The notes beneath the pieces were generated by a model. It was not told the DNA's origin and did not search any database. It saw only the letters and a program-made list of their open reading frames with translations. This document shows positions 12,152 through 20,659 of a stretch of DNA of 64,000 nucleotides, one piece after another. Source of the DNA: JAFAYN01 sp963733105 (lineage in GTDB: Bacteria; Gemmatimonadota; Gemmatimonadetes; Longimicrobiales; Longimicrobiaceae). The DNA lies in contig CAVTCB010000003.1 in the NCBI GenBank assembly GCA_963733105.1, forward strand, positions 186,001 to 250,000, written 5' to 3'. The position numbers and the translations under genes were made by a program. Each line of letters begins with the position of its first letter. Positions within the stretch are counted from its first letter, which is position 1.

Positions 12152-12991
12152 TTACACCTGCTGCTTCACCGTCTCCGCCAGCGCGAAGTTCATCCCCGAC
12201 ACCCCCGCCAGCTCCTCCGTGCTCGCCTGGCGCAGGCTGTACAGGGTGCCGTAGCGCCCCACCACCGCCTGCACCCGCTTCGCGGTCATCCCCTCGACCC
12301 CCTCCAGACGCGAGGCCAGCCGCTCGCGCTCCAGCTGCATCCCCACGGACTGGGTGTCGGCCACGTCGTGCCCCTTGCCGCGCAGCTCCTCCAGGAGCCC
12401 CAGCCACTCGGAGTGCCCCCACTCGCGGAAGCGCGTCACGAAGTCGCGCAGGTCGGCCGCCAGCCCGCTCGCGGCCTTCGCGGCGCCGCCGCGCGACCGC
12501 GACTTGGACGCGCCCCCGGAGGAGCGCTTCTTGGCCGCCCCGGCGGCGCCGGCCGCCACGCTCGCGGCCGCCGCGGCGACGGCGGTGGCAGCTACGGCCG
12601 CGGCGCCCGTGGAGCGCTTCTTCGCGGGGGTGGAGCGCTTCTTGGCCGGGGCGGCGCCCAGCCCGCCGTCGGAGGCGCCGCGCACGCCGCCGGGCCCGGG
12701 CTTGGGCCCGTCGCCCATGTCCTCGGGGCCGAGGCCGCCGGTGGGGAGGGTGGTCTTCTTCGGGACGGGCTTCCGCGCGGGCGGCGCCTTCGCCCCGGCG
12801 CCCTCGCCGGCGGGGAGCGCGCTCCCGGTCCCGACGCCGCCCAGGGGGGCGGACAGGGGCGCCGCCGTGGCCGTCTTCCTCGCGGTGGCGGTCTTCTTCG
12901 CGGGGGTCGTGGCCGGCGATGCGCCGGAGGTCGGGCGCTTGGCCACGCCCCCGTTCGCGCCCTTCCCCTTGGTCGTGTCGCTGTTGGCCAT
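12152..12991 (-). CDS. histone H1-like lysine/alanine-rich protein with C-terminal helix-hairpin-helix
   Basis: A 279-residue protein in two parts. Residues 1 to about 185 are low-complexity and basic, rich in Ala, Lys, Pro and Ser, with repeated AKKRST, PAKK and KKRSSGG blocks like the C-tails of eukaryotic H1 and bacterial H1-like proteins. From about 195 a folded part begins (DLRDFVTRFREWGHSEWLG), ending in two helix-hairpin-helix-like segments (LEGVEGMTAKRVQAVVGRYG and LAGVSGMNFALAETVKQQ). HhH motifs contact the DNA backbone without sequence preference, so a nucleoid-compacting role is inferred. The ATG at 12991 follows GAGGAGACC. It lies 65 bases downstream of glgB in the same direction. 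An R4 repeat follows the stop. The basic tail would be expected to vary in length among relatives. Confidence 0.75.
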   Translation of the reverse strand: MANSDTTKGKGANGGVAKRPTSGASPATTPAKKTATARKTATAAPLSAPLGGVGTGSALPAGEGAGAKAPPARKPVPKKTTLPTGGLGPEDMGDGPKPGPGGVRGASDGGLGAAPAKKRSTPAKKRSTGAAAVAATAVAAAAASVAAGAAGAAKKRSSGGASKSRSRGGAAKAASGLAADLRDFVTRFREWGHSEWLGLLEELRGKGHDVADTQSVGMQLERERLASRLEGVEGMTAKRVQAVVGRYGTLYSLRQASTEELAGVSGMNFALAETVKQQV

Positions 12992-13056
12992 TGTCTCTCG
13001 GTCTCCTCGTGGTGGTGTGACGGCCGGCGGCCCCCGCCGGGCCCGGACTGCTGCTG

Positions 13057-15264
13057 CTACGCCTCGCGCTTCAGGACCAGCACCGCGAGCGGCGGCAGGG
13101 TGAAGCACCCCGAGTGCTCGCGGTCGTGCTCGGGCACCGGCTCGGACTCCACCGCTCCGCCGTTCCCGAGGTTGCTCCCCCCGTACGCCTCCGCGTCGCT
13201 GTTCAGCAGCTCCACGTACCGCCCCGGCCCGGGGAGCCCGACCCGGTAGCCGTGGCGGGGGATGGGGGTGAAGTTGCAGACGAACACCAGCTCCTCGCCG
13301 GGCTCGCGCCCCCTCCGCACGAAGGAGACGATGGAGTTCTGCACGTCGTGGAAGTCGATCCACTCGAAGCCCTCGTAGGAGAAGTCCACCTCCCAGAAGG
13401 CGCCCTCGCGGCGGTACAGCCGGTTCAGGTCGCGCACGAAGCGCCGCACCCCCTCGTGCGCGGGGTCCTCCAGGAGGTGCCAGTCCAGCGAGCGGCCCTC
13501 GCTCCACTCCCGCCACTGGGCGATCTCCCCGCCCATGAAGAGGAGCTTCTTCCCCGGGTGGCTCCACATGTAGCCCAGCGCCAGGCGCAGGTTGGCGAGC
13601 TTGCGCCAGGGGTCGCCGGGCATCTTGTTGACCAGCGAGCCCTTGCCGTGCACCACCTCGTCGTGCGAGAGGGGGAGGGCGAAGCGCTCGCTGAAGGCGT
13701 ACATCAGCGAGAAGGTGACCAGGCTGAAGTGGTACTGGCGGTAGACGGGGTCCTCGTGCATGAAGCGGAGGAAGTCGTTCATCCACCCCATGTTCCACTT
13801 CAGGTGGAAGCCCAGCCCGCCCAGGTGCGCGGCCTGCGTGACGCCGGGCCAGGCGGTGGACTCCTCGGCGATCATCAGCGCCCCGGGGACGCGCTCGCGC
13901 ACGGCGGTGTTGAGCTGCTGGAGGAAGTGGATGGCCTCCAGGTTCTCCCGCCCGCCGTAGCGGTTGGGGACCCACTCCCCGTGCTTGCGCGAGTAGTCCA
14001 GGTACAGCATGGAGGCCACGGCGTCCACGCGGAGCCCGTCGATGTGGTACTCCTCCAGCCAGAACAGGGCGTTGGCCACCAGGAAGTTGCGCACCTCGTT
14101 CCGCCCGAAGTTGAACACCATGGTCCCCCAGTCGGGGTGCTCGCCCTGGCGGGGGTCGGCGTGCTCGTACAGGGCGCTCCCGTCGAAGCGCCGCAGCGCG
14201 TGCGCGTCGCGGGGGAAGTGCGCGGGGACCCAGTCCAGGAGCACCCCGATCCCCCGGCCGTGCAGGTGGTCCACGAAGTAGCGGAAGTCGTCCGGGGTGC
14301 CCCAGCGCGAGGTGGGGGCGTAGTACCCGGTGACCTGGTAGCCCCAGGAGGGGTCGTACGGGTGCTCCATGACGGGGAGGAGCTCCACGTGCGTGAACCC
14401 CATCTCCTCCACGTAGTCGGCGAGCTGGTGCGCCAGCTCGCGGTAGCCCAGGAAGCCCTCGGGGTCGTCGCCGGGGCGGCGCCAGGAGCCCAGGTGCACC
14501 TCGTAGACGGCCATGGGGCGGTCGCAGGGGTTCCCCTCGCCGCGCGCGGCCATCCACTCCTCGTCCTCCCACCGGTACCGGCCGCGGCGGTGCACCACGG
14601 AGCCGGTGGCGGGGCGCAGCTCGGCCCGGAAGGCGAAGGGGTCGGCCTTGAGGAAGATCCCGCCCTCGCGCGGCCTGATCTCGTACTTGTAGACCGCGCC
14701 GTCGTCCACGCCGGGGAGGAACACCTCCCACACGCCGCCGCCGGGGTGGAAGCGCATGGGGTTGCGGCGCCCGTCCCAGTCGTTGAAGTCGCCCACCACG
14801 CTCACCCGGCGCGCGTCGGGCGCCCACACGGCGAAGCGCGTCCCCGCCACGCCCTGCATCTCGCACGGGTGCGCGCCCAGGAGGTCGAAGAGGCGGTAGT
14901 GGGTCCCCTGCCCCAGGAGGTACAGGTCGAAGTCGCCCACGGTGGAGCCGAAGGCGTACGCGTCGGCGGTCTCGATCTCCTCGCCCGCGGCGTCGGCCAC
15001 GCGCAGCCGGTACGGGAAGGACTCCGTCCCGCGCGGGAGCACGGCCTCGAAGAACCCCGAGCCGTGCACCCGCTCCATGGGGACGGCCTCGCCGGTGTCC
15101 GCGTTCACCACGGAGACGCGGCTCGCGACGGGGAGGAAGGCGCGCACCACCAGGCGGATCTCGCCGCCCAGGGAGACGCGGTGCATCCCCAGGACGCGGA
15201 AGGGATCGGGGTGGTCGCCGTGGGCGATCAGGTTTACGTCGTGCTCCAGCGTGACCGAAAGCAT
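13057..15264 (-). CDS. glgB: 1,4-alpha-glucan branching enzyme GlgB
   Basis: A 735-residue GH13 branching enzyme that forms alpha-1,6 branches in glycogen. Two N-terminal E-set/CBM48 domains (HDVNLIAHGDHPDPFRVLG and the FAVWAPDARRVSVVGDFN segment) precede the barrel. Barrel motifs are VELLPVMEHPYDPSWGYQ, DWVPAHFP, nucleophile DGLRVDAVASMLYLDYSR, acid MIAEESTAWPG and LPLSHDEVVHGKGSL. Length and motif order are normal for the family, and the C-terminal beta domain ends LPPLAVLVLKREA. I chose the ATG at 15264; a TTG eight codons upstream is also in frame. The gene is downstream of pgl across a repeat-bearing gap of 124 bases, and upstream of the histone-like gene. With GlgX and the trehalose genes it forms the glycogen branch of this island. 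Confidence 0.95.
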   Translation of the reverse strand: MLSVTLEHDVNLIAHGDHPDPFRVLGMHRVSLGGEIRLVVRAFLPVASRVSVVNADTGEAVPMERVHGSGFFEAVLPRGTESFPYRLRVADAAGEEIETADAYAFGSTVGDFDLYLLGQGTHYRLFDLLGAHPCEMQGVAGTRFAVWAPDARRVSVVGDFNDWDGRRNPMRFHPGGGVWEVFLPGVDDGAVYKYEIRPREGGIFLKADPFAFRAELRPATGSVVHRRGRYRWEDEEWMAARGEGNPCDRPMAVYEVHLGSWRRPGDDPEGFLGYRELAHQLADYVEEMGFTHVELLPVMEHPYDPSWGYQVTGYYAPTSRWGTPDDFRYFVDHLHGRGIGVLLDWVPAHFPRDAHALRRFDGSALYEHADPRQGEHPDWGTMVFNFGRNEVRNFLVANALFWLEEYHIDGLRVDAVASMLYLDYSRKHGEWVPNRYGGRENLEAIHFLQQLNTAVRERVPGALMIAEESTAWPGVTQAAHLGGLGFHLKWNMGWMNDFLRFMHEDPVYRQYHFSLVTFSLMYAFSERFALPLSHDEVVHGKGSLVNKMPGDPWRKLANLRLALGYMWSHPGKKLLFMGGEIAQWREWSEGRSLDWHLLEDPAHEGVRRFVRDLNRLYRREGAFWEVDFSYEGFEWIDFHDVQNSIVSFVRRGREPGEELVFVCNFTPIPRHGYRVGLPGPGRYVELLNSDAEAYGGSNLGNGGAVESEPVPEHDREHSGCFTLPPLAVLVLKREA

Positions 15265-15326
15265 CAGCCTGCCTGTTGAGGTTTTCAACGTGTCCGCGCC
15301 TTCCTGCTGCGAAGGCCGTGCCGGAA

Positions 15327-15366
15327 CAGCAGGGGACAGGGGACAGGGAACAGGGGACAGCCTGCC
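15327..15366 (+). repeat. GGGACAG tandem repeat bracketed by GCAGG/CCTGC, copy 1
   Basis: Three to four units of the AGGGGACAG/AGGGAACAG type are opened by GCAGG and closed by CCTGC, so the ends can pair. Related arrays lie at 18841-18879 (minus strand) and 35622-35671. Confidence 0.8.
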
Positions 15367-15388
15367 ACTGCGACTGCCCCCGGCGCGC

Positions 15389-16162
15389 TCAGGGACCCTC
15401 CAGGAGCCGCGCGGCGGCCTCGTCCAGGAGCCAGACGGGCTCCCCGGAGAGGGGGCGGACGAGCTGCGCGGGGAGGCGGAACGGGTCCAGCGGGCCGCGC
15501 AGGACGGCGTGCAGGACGCTCGCCTTGTCCGCGCCGACGGCCAGGAGATCTACGCGTGCGGCGGCGCTCAGCGCGGGGGGCGTGAGGGTCACGCGGGGCT
15601 CGTGGTCGCCGGGGTGGAGGGCGCGCGCGACGGGGGCGGCGCGCTCCCGGAGCGCAGGGGCGAAGGGGAAGAGCGAGGCGGTGTGCGCGTCCCCGCCCAC
15701 GCCCAGGTGGAGCAGGTCGAAGCGCGGCATCCCGCCCCCGAACACCGAGGCCAGCGTGCGCGCGTAGCCGGCGGCGGCCTCCGCGGGGGGAAGCTCGCCG
15801 CGGACGCGGTGCACGTTCTCCGGGGGGAGGGGGACGCGGTCGAGGAGCGCCTCGCGCGCCATGCGGAAGTTGCTGCGCGGGTGGCCGGGGGGGACGCAGC
15901 GCTCGTCGCCCCAGAACAGGTGCACGCGCTCCCAGGGGACGGCGGAGCGGAGCGGCTCCTCCGCCAGCAGGGCGTAGGCGGCGCGCGGGGTGCTCCCCCC
16001 CGCCAGCGCGGCGCGGAAGACGCCGCGCGCCGCCGCCGCCTCGCGGGCGGCGGCGGCGAAGCGCTCCGCGGCGGCCCGCGCGACCGTCGCCGCGTCCGGG
16101 AACACCCGCGCCACTCCCCGGCCGGGGAACCGCGCCTCCCGCCCCTCCGCCGCCCCCGTCAC
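15389..16162 (-). CDS. pgl: 6-phosphogluconolactonase
   Basis: A 257-residue lactonase of the DevB/SOL type that hydrolyses 6-phosphogluconolactone to 6-phosphogluconate, step two of the oxidative pentose phosphate pathway. Signatures: LAGGSTPRAAYALLA (phosphate binding), HLFWGDERCVPPGHPRSN and GVGGDAHTASLFP near 155. The motif has Ala where most members have Gly (GDGHTASLFP), a mild variation. The start is the GTG at 16162, 7 bases behind the zwf stop, with GTGAGG before it as ribosome binding site. It is the last gene of a gnd-zwf-pgl set, so one transcript encodes the whole oxidative branch. Confidence 0.93.
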   Translation of the reverse strand: MTGAAEGREARFPGRGVARVFPDAATVARAAAERFAAAAREAAAARGVFRAALAGGSTPRAAYALLAEEPLRSAVPWERVHLFWGDERCVPPGHPRSNFRMAREALLDRVPLPPENVHRVRGELPPAEAAAGYARTLASVFGGGMPRFDLLHLGVGGDAHTASLFPFAPALRERAAPVARALHPGDHEPRVTLTPPALSAAARVDLLAVGADKASVLHAVLRGPLDPFRLPAQLVRPLSGEPVWLLDEAAARLLEGP

Positions 16163-16169
16163 GTACGCC

Positions 16170-17732
16170 TCACGGCCGGTGCCACGCCCTCCCCTCGCCG
16201 GCGAGGAGGCGGTCGGCGCCGGGAGGGCCCCAGCTCCCCGCGGGGTACGGCTCCGGGGCGCCCGCGCGCGCCCACTCCTCCAGGATGGGGGTCATCAGCG
16301 TCCAGGCGGCCTCCACCTCGTCGCGCCGGGCGAACAGGGTGGCGTCGCCCAGCATGGCGTCCAGGAGGAGGCGCTGGTACGCCTCGGGGCTCTCGGTGCC
16401 GGGGAAGGCGGTGGGGTAGTCGAAGTCCATGCTGACGGCCTGGAGCCGCCCCAGGAGCCCGGGGACCTTGGCCTCGAAGAAGAGCGAGATCCCCTCGCGC
16501 GGCTGGATGCGGAGCACCAGGGCGTTGGGCGCGGGGCGCTCGTTCTCCACCAGGTCCATGACCGGGTTGGGCGCGGGGCGGAAGTTGACCACCACCTCGG
16601 TGGCCTTGGACGAGAGCCGCTTCCCGGTGCGCAGGTAGAAGGGGACCCCCGCCCAGCGCCAGCTGTCCAGCCAGAGCCGCACCGCGGCGAAGGTCTCGGT
16701 GCGCGAGTCCGGGGCCGCGCCCTCCTCCTGGCGGTAGCCGGGGACGGTCTTCCCCTCCACGACCGCGGAGACGTACTGCCCGCGCACCGTCTCGTGCGCC
16801 ACGTCCTCGCCGCGGACGGGACGGACGGAGCGGAGCACCTTGACCTTCTCGTTGCGGATGGAGTCCGCGTCGTACGAGGCGGGGGGCTCCATCGCCACCA
16901 GCGTGAGGACCTGCAGGAGGTGGCTCTGCACCATGTCGCGCAGCGCGCCGCTGGTCTCGTAGTAGCCGGCCCGGCGCTCCAGCCCCACCGTCTCCGCCAC
17001 GGTGATCTGCACGCTGTCCACGTGGCTGCGGCTCCAGAGCGGCTCCCACACGCTGTTCCCGAAGCGGAAGACCAGGAGGTTCTGGAGCGTCTCCTTCCCC
17101 AGGTAGTGGTCGATGCGGAAGACCTGGCGCTCGTCGAACACCTCCAGCAGCGCCCGGTTGAGCGCCTGCGCCGACTCCAGGTCGCGCCCGAACGGCTTCT
17201 CCACGATGATCCGCGTCCAGCACTCGCACCCCGCCGGGCACACCATCCCCGCGCTCCCCAGGTCGCGGGTGAGGTGCTCCAGCACCACCGGGGGGACGGC
17301 CAGGTAGAACAGGCGGTTCCCCGGGATCCCCAGCTCCCGGTCGATCCCCGCGAGCTGCGTCTTCAGCCGCTCGAACCCCTCCTCGTCGTCGAAGACGTGG
17401 CTCCCGAAGAAGAGCCGCCTGCCGAACTCCGCCCACTCCTCCGGGGTGGGCGCCGTGGCGAACACGCCCAGGGCGTCCCGCATCAGCTCGCGGTACGCCT
17501 CGTCGGTGAACTGCTCGCGGGCCACCCCCACCACGGCGAAGGCCTCCGGGAGGAGGCGGTGCTGCCAGAGGCGGAACAGGGCGGGGAGGAGCTTGCGCCG
17601 CGCCAGGTCGCCCGTGCCGCCGAAGATCACCAGGACCAGCGGCTGCGGCGTGCGGGGGGTGGAGAGGGTCTTCCGCAGCGGGCTGGCGGCGGCGGCGCGG
17701 GCCGCCGCCTGCGGCGCGGCCGCGCCGCTCAC
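16170..17732 (-). CDS. zwf: glucose-6-phosphate dehydrogenase
   Basis: A 520-residue enzyme oxidising glucose 6-phosphate to 6-phosphogluconolactone with NADP or NAD. It has the nucleotide-binding fingerprint VIFGGTGDLARRKLLPALF, the substrate and catalytic signature FRIDHYLGKETLQN, and the usual IIVEKPFGRDL and YLRTGKRL segments. An N-terminal extension rich in Ala and Pro (about 28 residues) precedes the fold and is probably disordered. The start is the GTG at 17732, whose GTGA overlaps the gnd stop codon, indicating translational coupling. Length is normal for the family. Confidence 0.94.
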   Translation of the reverse strand: MSGAAAPQAAARAAAASPLRKTLSTPRTPQPLVLVIFGGTGDLARRKLLPALFRLWQHRLLPEAFAVVGVAREQFTDEAYRELMRDALGVFATAPTPEEWAEFGRRLFFGSHVFDDEEGFERLKTQLAGIDRELGIPGNRLFYLAVPPVVLEHLTRDLGSAGMVCPAGCECWTRIIVEKPFGRDLESAQALNRALLEVFDERQVFRIDHYLGKETLQNLLVFRFGNSVWEPLWSRSHVDSVQITVAETVGLERRAGYYETSGALRDMVQSHLLQVLTLVAMEPPASYDADSIRNEKVKVLRSVRPVRGEDVAHETVRGQYVSAVVEGKTVPGYRQEEGAAPDSRTETFAAVRLWLDSWRWAGVPFYLRTGKRLSSKATEVVVNFRPAPNPVMDLVENERPAPNALVLRIQPREGISLFFEAKVPGLLGRLQAVSMDFDYPTAFPGTESPEAYQRLLLDAMLGDATLFARRDEVEAAWTLMTPILEEWARAGAPEPYPAGSWGPPGADRLLAGEGRAWHRP

Positions 17733-18637
17733 GCCCCGCTCTCCTTGACCGCGTGCCCGCCGAACTGGTTGCGGAGCGCCGCGATCACCTGCGCCCCGTA
17801 CGACTCCTCCTGGCGCGAGCGGAAGCGGGCCAGGAGCGAGAGGGTGATGACCGGCGCGGGGACGTCCAGGTCCAGCGCGGTCTGCACCGTCCAGCGCCCC
17901 TCGCCCGAGTCGGCCACCCAGCCGCGGATGCGCTCCAGCTCCTGCCCCTCGGCGGCGTAGGCGCGCTCCAGCAGCTCCAGGAGCCAGGAGCGCACCACGC
18001 TCCCGTGGTTCCACAGCCCGGCGATGGCGCGGAGGTCGAGCGGGTAGTCGGAGGCGTGCATGATCTCGAACCCCTCGGCGTACGCCTGGAGGAGCCCGTA
18101 CTCGATCCCGTTGTGGACCATCTTCGTGAAGTGCCCCGCCCCGCTGGGGCCCACGTGCAGGTAACCGTCCTCGGGGGCCAGGGTGCGGAAGGCGGGCTCG
18201 CAGAGCCGCACCGCCTCGTCGGGGCCGCCCACCATCAGGCAGTACCCCACCTGGAGCCCCCACACGCCGCCGCTGGTCCCGGCGTCCACCAGGTGGATTC
18301 CCTTCTCGGCCAGCTCGGCGGAGCGCCGCTTGGTGTCGTGGAAGTTGGTGTTGCCGCCGTCGATCAGCACGTCCCCGGGCTGCATCTCCGCGGCCAGGGC
18401 GCGCAGCGTCTGCTCGGTGGGGTCGCCCGCGGGGACCATCACCCACACCACGCGCGGGGCCTCCAGCGCACGCACCATCTCCGCGAGCGATCCCGCGGCT
18501 CCGGCGCCCTCCTGCGAGCCGATCTTGCTCGTGAGCTCCGCGTCCAGGTCGAAGACGACCACGCGGTGGCCGCCGCGGAGGAGGCGCGTCACCATGTTCC
18601 CGCCCATCTTGCCGAGGCCCACCATCCCGAGCTGCAT
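17729..18637 (-). CDS. gnd: 6-phosphogluconate dehydrogenase, short decarboxylating type
   Basis: A 302-residue enzyme converting 6-phosphogluconate to ribulose 5-phosphate and CO2. The N-terminal Rossmann motif GLGKMGGNMVTRLL is followed by IDGGNTNFHDTKRR, the substrate loop VDAGTSGGVWGLQVGYCLMVGG and the catalytic region GAGHFTKMVHNGIEYG with its lysine. At about 300 residues it belongs to the short GndA/YqeC-like form, often NAD-preferring, rather than the 470-residue enterobacterial form; the cofactor preference is inferred from the family. The ATG at 18637 has a weak upstream purine stretch. It is the first gene of gnd-zwf-pgl and overlaps zwf by 4 bases. An R2 repeat and a terminator palindrome lie upstream. 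Confidence 0.94.
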   Translation of the reverse strand: MQLGMVGLGKMGGNMVTRLLRGGHRVVVFDLDAELTSKIGSQEGAGAAGSLAEMVRALEAPRVVWVMVPAGDPTEQTLRALAAEMQPGDVLIDGGNTNFHDTKRRSAELAEKGIHLVDAGTSGGVWGLQVGYCLMVGGPDEAVRLCEPAFRTLAPEDGYLHVGPSGAGHFTKMVHNGIEYGLLQAYAEGFEIMHASDYPLDLRAIAGLWNHGSVVRSWLLELLERAYAAEGQELERIRGWVADSGEGRWTVQTALDLDVPAPVITLSLLARFRSRQEESYGAQVIAALRNQFGGHAVKESGA

Positions 18638-18738
18638 CGTCTCCCCCCTTTGGCGTCGTCGTTGGAATCGCGCGGTTTTCCGGGGATGCAAGTAGGGCGC
18701 CGGGTGGGTGGGGTGGCGGGCCCTCACCCCCCGACCGC

Positions 18739-18788
18739 GGGCGATTGAAATCGCTGCAACAACGGCACGAAGTCCGCCTTCGCGGACT
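18739..18788 (+). repeat. R2 double-hairpin repeat, copy 2
   Basis: Hairpin GCGATT-GA-AATCGC, linker CAACAACGGCACGA and hairpin AGTCCGC-CTTC-GCGGACT. The first stem differs from copies 1 and 3 by a paired A-T to T-A swap, so base pairing rather than sequence is kept. Confidence 0.85.
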
Positions 18789-18792
18789 GACG

Positions 18793-18842
18793 GCAACGGC
18801 AAAAACCCTCTCCCGGAACCGGGAGAGGGTTTTTGCCGTTGC
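18793..18842. terminator. perfect 24-bp inverted repeat, bidirectional terminator
   Basis: Two exact 24-base arms flank a 2-base loop. Each arm contains an AAAAA/TTTTT block, so the inner stem CCCTCTCCCGG/CCGGGAGAGGG is followed by five T on either strand. It would terminate the minus-strand membrane-protein gene ending at 18885. Confidence 0.85.
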
Positions 18843-18879
18843 AGGCTGTTCCCTGTCCCCTGTCCCCTGTCCCCTGCCG
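18841..18879 (-). repeat. GGGACAG tandem repeat bracketed by GCAGG/CCTGC, copy 2
   Basis: Read on the minus strand: GCAGG, then GGACAG-type units, then CCTGC. It lies 5 bases behind the stop of the O-antigen-ligase-like gene and abuts the 24-bp palindrome. The flank CAGCCTGCAACGGCA is shared with the copy at 35622-35671. Confidence 0.8.
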
Positions 18880-18884
18880 TTACC

Positions 18885-20498
18885 CTACTCGCACCCCGCC
18901 GCCGCGCGCTTCGCCGCACCCGCGCTGGGGTACAGCTCGCGCGCGGCGAGGGCGTGCTCGCAGCGGGAGGCGCGCCCGCCGCCGCGGGCCAGGCGCAGGC
19001 GGACGCGGTAGTTGCCGGGGTCCAGGCGGGCGGCGCGCTCCAGCGCTTCCCGCCCGCCGCCCCCGGCGTAGAGGTCCATCGCCAGGAGCTGTCCCGTGCT
19101 CCGGGCGGCGGACGCGCCGGCGGCGAGCGCGGCCAGGAGGAGCACCCCCGCGCGGAGGGCAGGGGCGGCGCGGGCCGGGCGCATCTCCACCGCGGGGGCC
19201 AGGGCGCCGAGCGCGGCCCACACCAGGAGCGTGGGGAGCGCCAGGAGGAGCACGGCGTCGAAGGCGCCCACCGTGGCGACGGCGCCCAGGGTGGCGAGGA
19301 GGGCGAGGGCGAGCAGCCCCTCGTCGGCGTCGCGGGCGGAGAGCATGCGGCGCCACGCGGACAGTGCGAGCCCCGCCAGCGCCAGGACCAGGAGGACGAA
19401 GGCGGGGACGCCGCGCTCCGACAGGAAGGCCACCCAGTCGCTGCTCGGCCAGGGGTTGGAGGTGGTCCCGGCCACCTCTCGGTCCATGGACGGGTCGCGC
19501 CGGGAGGCGAACTCCGGGTACACGACCGCCCAGTTCCCCGGGCCCACCCCCAGGAGCGGGCTGGACGCCGCCATCCGCAGCGAGTTGCGGTACTGCACCA
19601 GCCGCCCTGCCCCGCTCCCCTCCTGGTAGTTGACCACCCCGCGCACCGTCTCCGCGTACGGCGTCTCCGTGCGCCAGCGCAGCGTGTTGGGGAGCGCCAC
19701 CGCCGCGGCCACCCCCGCGCCCGCCAGCCCCAGCACCGTGACGAAGCGGCCCAGCACCCGCCCGCTGCGGCGCACGGGGCGCACGATCATCGTCCCCACG
19801 AGGAGCACCACCAGCACCGCGGCGAGCGCCAGGTACGCGGCGCGCGAGCGGGTGATCACCAGCGTCCCCGCCGACAGCGCCATCCCCACCGCGCCGAGCA
19901 GGAACCCCGGGGCGCGGTACGCCCGCAGCGCGCAGAGGAGGAGGACCGGGAGCCCGAAGGCGGCCAGGTGCGCGACGAAGTTGCGGTTCCCCAGCGTCCC
20001 CCCCGGCGCGCGGTTCAGCGAGAACAGGTCGGTGCGCACCCCGTACGTCTGCAGGAGCGAGGTGGCCGCGCCGAGCGCGACGGCGAGCCCGAGCCCCGCC
20101 AGGAGCGGCCGCGCCAGCCCCGCCCGCGCCACGCACCTGGCCGCCCAGAACACCGTGACCCCGGAGACGCCGACCCCGAGCGCGCGCACGGCCGCCCACG
20201 GGTTGGCGGCGAGCGCGGCGGAGGCGCCGCCCAGGAGGAGGAAGCCGAGCAGGAGGGCGTCGGTCCGGGTGGCCGGGGTGCGCCGGGCGGAGCCCAGGCA
20301 CAGGAGCCCCGCCAGGAGGGCGGTGAGGTGGAGCGCCAGCTCCTTGGGGACGAAGAAGCGGTCCAGCTCGAACACCCGGTGGGTGCTCGCCGCCAGCACC
20401 ACGGCCAGGGCGCCGAGCTGGAGGACGCGCAGCGCGAGGCGCTCGGCGCGGGTGGGCTCCTCGGGGAGCACGGGGAGGGGAGGGATCGGCTGGCTCAC
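18885..20498 (-). CDS. O-antigen ligase/polymerase-like membrane protein with a C-terminal soluble tail
   Basis: A 537-residue integral membrane protein with roughly a dozen hydrophobic segments (for example LGALAVVLAAS, LTALLAGLLCLGSA, AYLALAAVLVVLLVGTMIV and FVLLVLALAGLALS). A large loop contains LLGVGPGNWAVVYPEF, the pattern of the Wzy_C/WaaL family, whose conserved Arg and His-containing periplasmic loop moves glycan from an undecaprenyl carrier. The last 60 residues (LLAMDLYAGGGGREALERAARLDPGNYRVR) look like one or two TPR units. The start is taken as the GTG at 20498 (VSQPIPP); an ATG 20 codons upstream is possible but has no better ribosome site. It stands alone, not in a glycan gene cluster, so the substrate cannot be deduced. 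Confidence 0.8.
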   Translation of the reverse strand: MSQPIPPLPVLPEEPTRAERLALRVLQLGALAVVLAASTHRVFELDRFFVPKELALHLTALLAGLLCLGSARRTPATRTDALLLGFLLLGGASAALAANPWAAVRALGVGVSGVTVFWAARCVARAGLARPLLAGLGLAVALGAATSLLQTYGVRTDLFSLNRAPGGTLGNRNFVAHLAAFGLPVLLLCALRAYRAPGFLLGAVGMALSAGTLVITRSRAAYLALAAVLVVLLVGTMIVRPVRRSGRVLGRFVTVLGLAGAGVAAAVALPNTLRWRTETPYAETVRGVVNYQEGSGAGRLVQYRNSLRMAASSPLLGVGPGNWAVVYPEFASRRDPSMDREVAGTTSNPWPSSDWVAFLSERGVPAFVLLVLALAGLALSAWRRMLSARDADEGLLALALLATLGAVATVGAFDAVLLLALPTLLVWAALGALAPAVEMRPARAAPALRAGVLLLAALAAGASAARSTGQLLAMDLYAGGGGREALERAARLDPGNYRVRLRLARGGGRASRCEHALAARELYPSAGAAKRAAAGCE

Positions 20499-20659
20499 GT
20501 GGTTGCCCGGTGCGGGGTGTGGACGGACAGGATACGGGCTGCGCCGGCCCGCGTCCATGCCCGCGCGACGGTCCCCCGCCCCGCCGCGCCCGTCCCCGCC
20601 GGGGTCGCTTCCGTCCCGCGGCGGTGGACGGCCGGCCCCGGCGCGCGCAGATTGGGGCG

